From positions 102,307-166,306 of the forward strand of contig NZ_JAAOMP010000036.1 of the NCBI RefSeq assembly GCF_018853815.1: 64,000 nt of DNA. The letters are read 5' to 3'. The notes under the pieces were generated by a model. The model saw only the letters and a list, made by a program, of their open reading frames with translations. It had not been told where the DNA came from and made no database searches. Numbering within the stretch: the first letter of the stretch is position 1; every line of letters starts with the position of its first letter. Position numbers and translations under genes: made by a program. This DNA is from Acidithiobacillus sulfurivorans (GTDB taxonomy: Bacteria; Pseudomonadota; Gammaproteobacteria; Acidithiobacillales; Acidithiobacillaceae). Positions 63,880 to 64,000 of the stretch are shown in pieces.

Positions 63880-64000
63880 ATGAACGATATGAAGTGGACC
63901 ACCACTCTGATTGGGATTCCCGATGCCGCCCTGGACCCGCCTCACGGGGTGGAGGTCTGTCCGGATTGTGGACTGATTCAGCGTTTGCCGCCTCTACAAG
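63880..64000 (+). CDS. PqiA-family membrane protein, 5' end (partial)
   Basis: The first 40 codons (MNDMKWTTTLIGIPDAALDP ... VCPDCGLIQRLPPLQ) run off the window. CPDCGLIQRLPPL is the N-terminal zinc-ribbon of paraquat-inducible protein A, a membrane partner of MCE-domain PqiB in envelope lipid transport. Spacing (62 bp) and strand suggest co-transcription with the MlaC-like gene. Confidence 0.75.
   Translation, partial: MNDMKWTTTLIGIPDAALDPPHGVEVCPDCGLIQRLPPLQ

Overview
The window looks like a chromosomal segment of an acidophilic, sulfur-oxidising Acidithiobacillus-type bacterium. This rests on the order of the end of the ATP synthase operon (atpA-G-D-C) followed by glmU and glmS, a canonical sulfur oxygenase reductase, an SQR-like flavoprotein, a fused sat/cysC and many acid-stress-type genes. 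The species cannot be fixed from the sequence alone.

Layout. 1-6466: core genes (end of atpA, atpG, atpD, atpC, terminator, glmU, glmS). 6491-14247: the right end and full tnsABCDE set of a Tn7-type transposon sitting 25 bp downstream of the glmS stop codon, in the classical attTn7 position. The opposite end was not found, so the extent of the cargo is open. 14300-20200: a scrambled accessory zone with a frameshifted TetR gene, an IS1182-family element inserted in an IS1595 remnant, a deletion-damaged toxin-antitoxin pair, a broken TauE/SafE gene and a rhodanese. 20300-22616: HdeD-like membrane protein and ClC chloride channel. 22816-25570 (minus): a compact set with globin, 2Fe-2S flavin reductase, thioredoxin-like protein, hemerythrin and a GcvH/LbpA-like lipoyl carrier, preceded by an FNR-type box and a well-placed -10. 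25732-35443 (minus): hemerythrin, a frameshifted DsrE-like gene, narK and translationally coupled narGHJI. 35693-42637: amino-acid permease, a nest of three insertion sequences (ISL3 remnant, IS630 split by an IS4 element with 8-bp target duplication) and sat/cysC flanked by gene fragments.

43028-47502 (plus) is a sulfur module: SQR-like protein, DUF1641 protein, MlaC-like periplasmic protein, CsbD and sulfur oxygenase reductase. 47584-54649 (minus) is a tight five-gene unit: GH15 glucoamylase-like enzyme, SDR dehydrogenase, GMC oxidoreductase, MFS transporter and type II NADH dehydrogenase, which could release glucose units, oxidise them and feed electrons to quinone. 54835-55008 is a decayed inverted copy of the SQR gene start. 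55101-59493 holds an RpoS-like sigma factor, small unknown genes, a DabA remnant and pgi. 59870-64000 is AT-rich and holds a LysR regulator, a second and strikingly divergent RpoS-like sigma factor, a TDT-family exporter, a second MlaC-like gene and the start of a pqiA gene.

Taken together the accessory genes describe an acidophile able to oxidise sulfur and sulfide, respire nitrate, handle NO or O2 and resist acid. The most unusual items are the complete Tn7 machinery at its native glmS site, the FNR-boxed globin/lipoyl-carrier operon, and the sigma factor with substituted promoter-recognition residues. No tRNA, rRNA or CRISPR array was seen.
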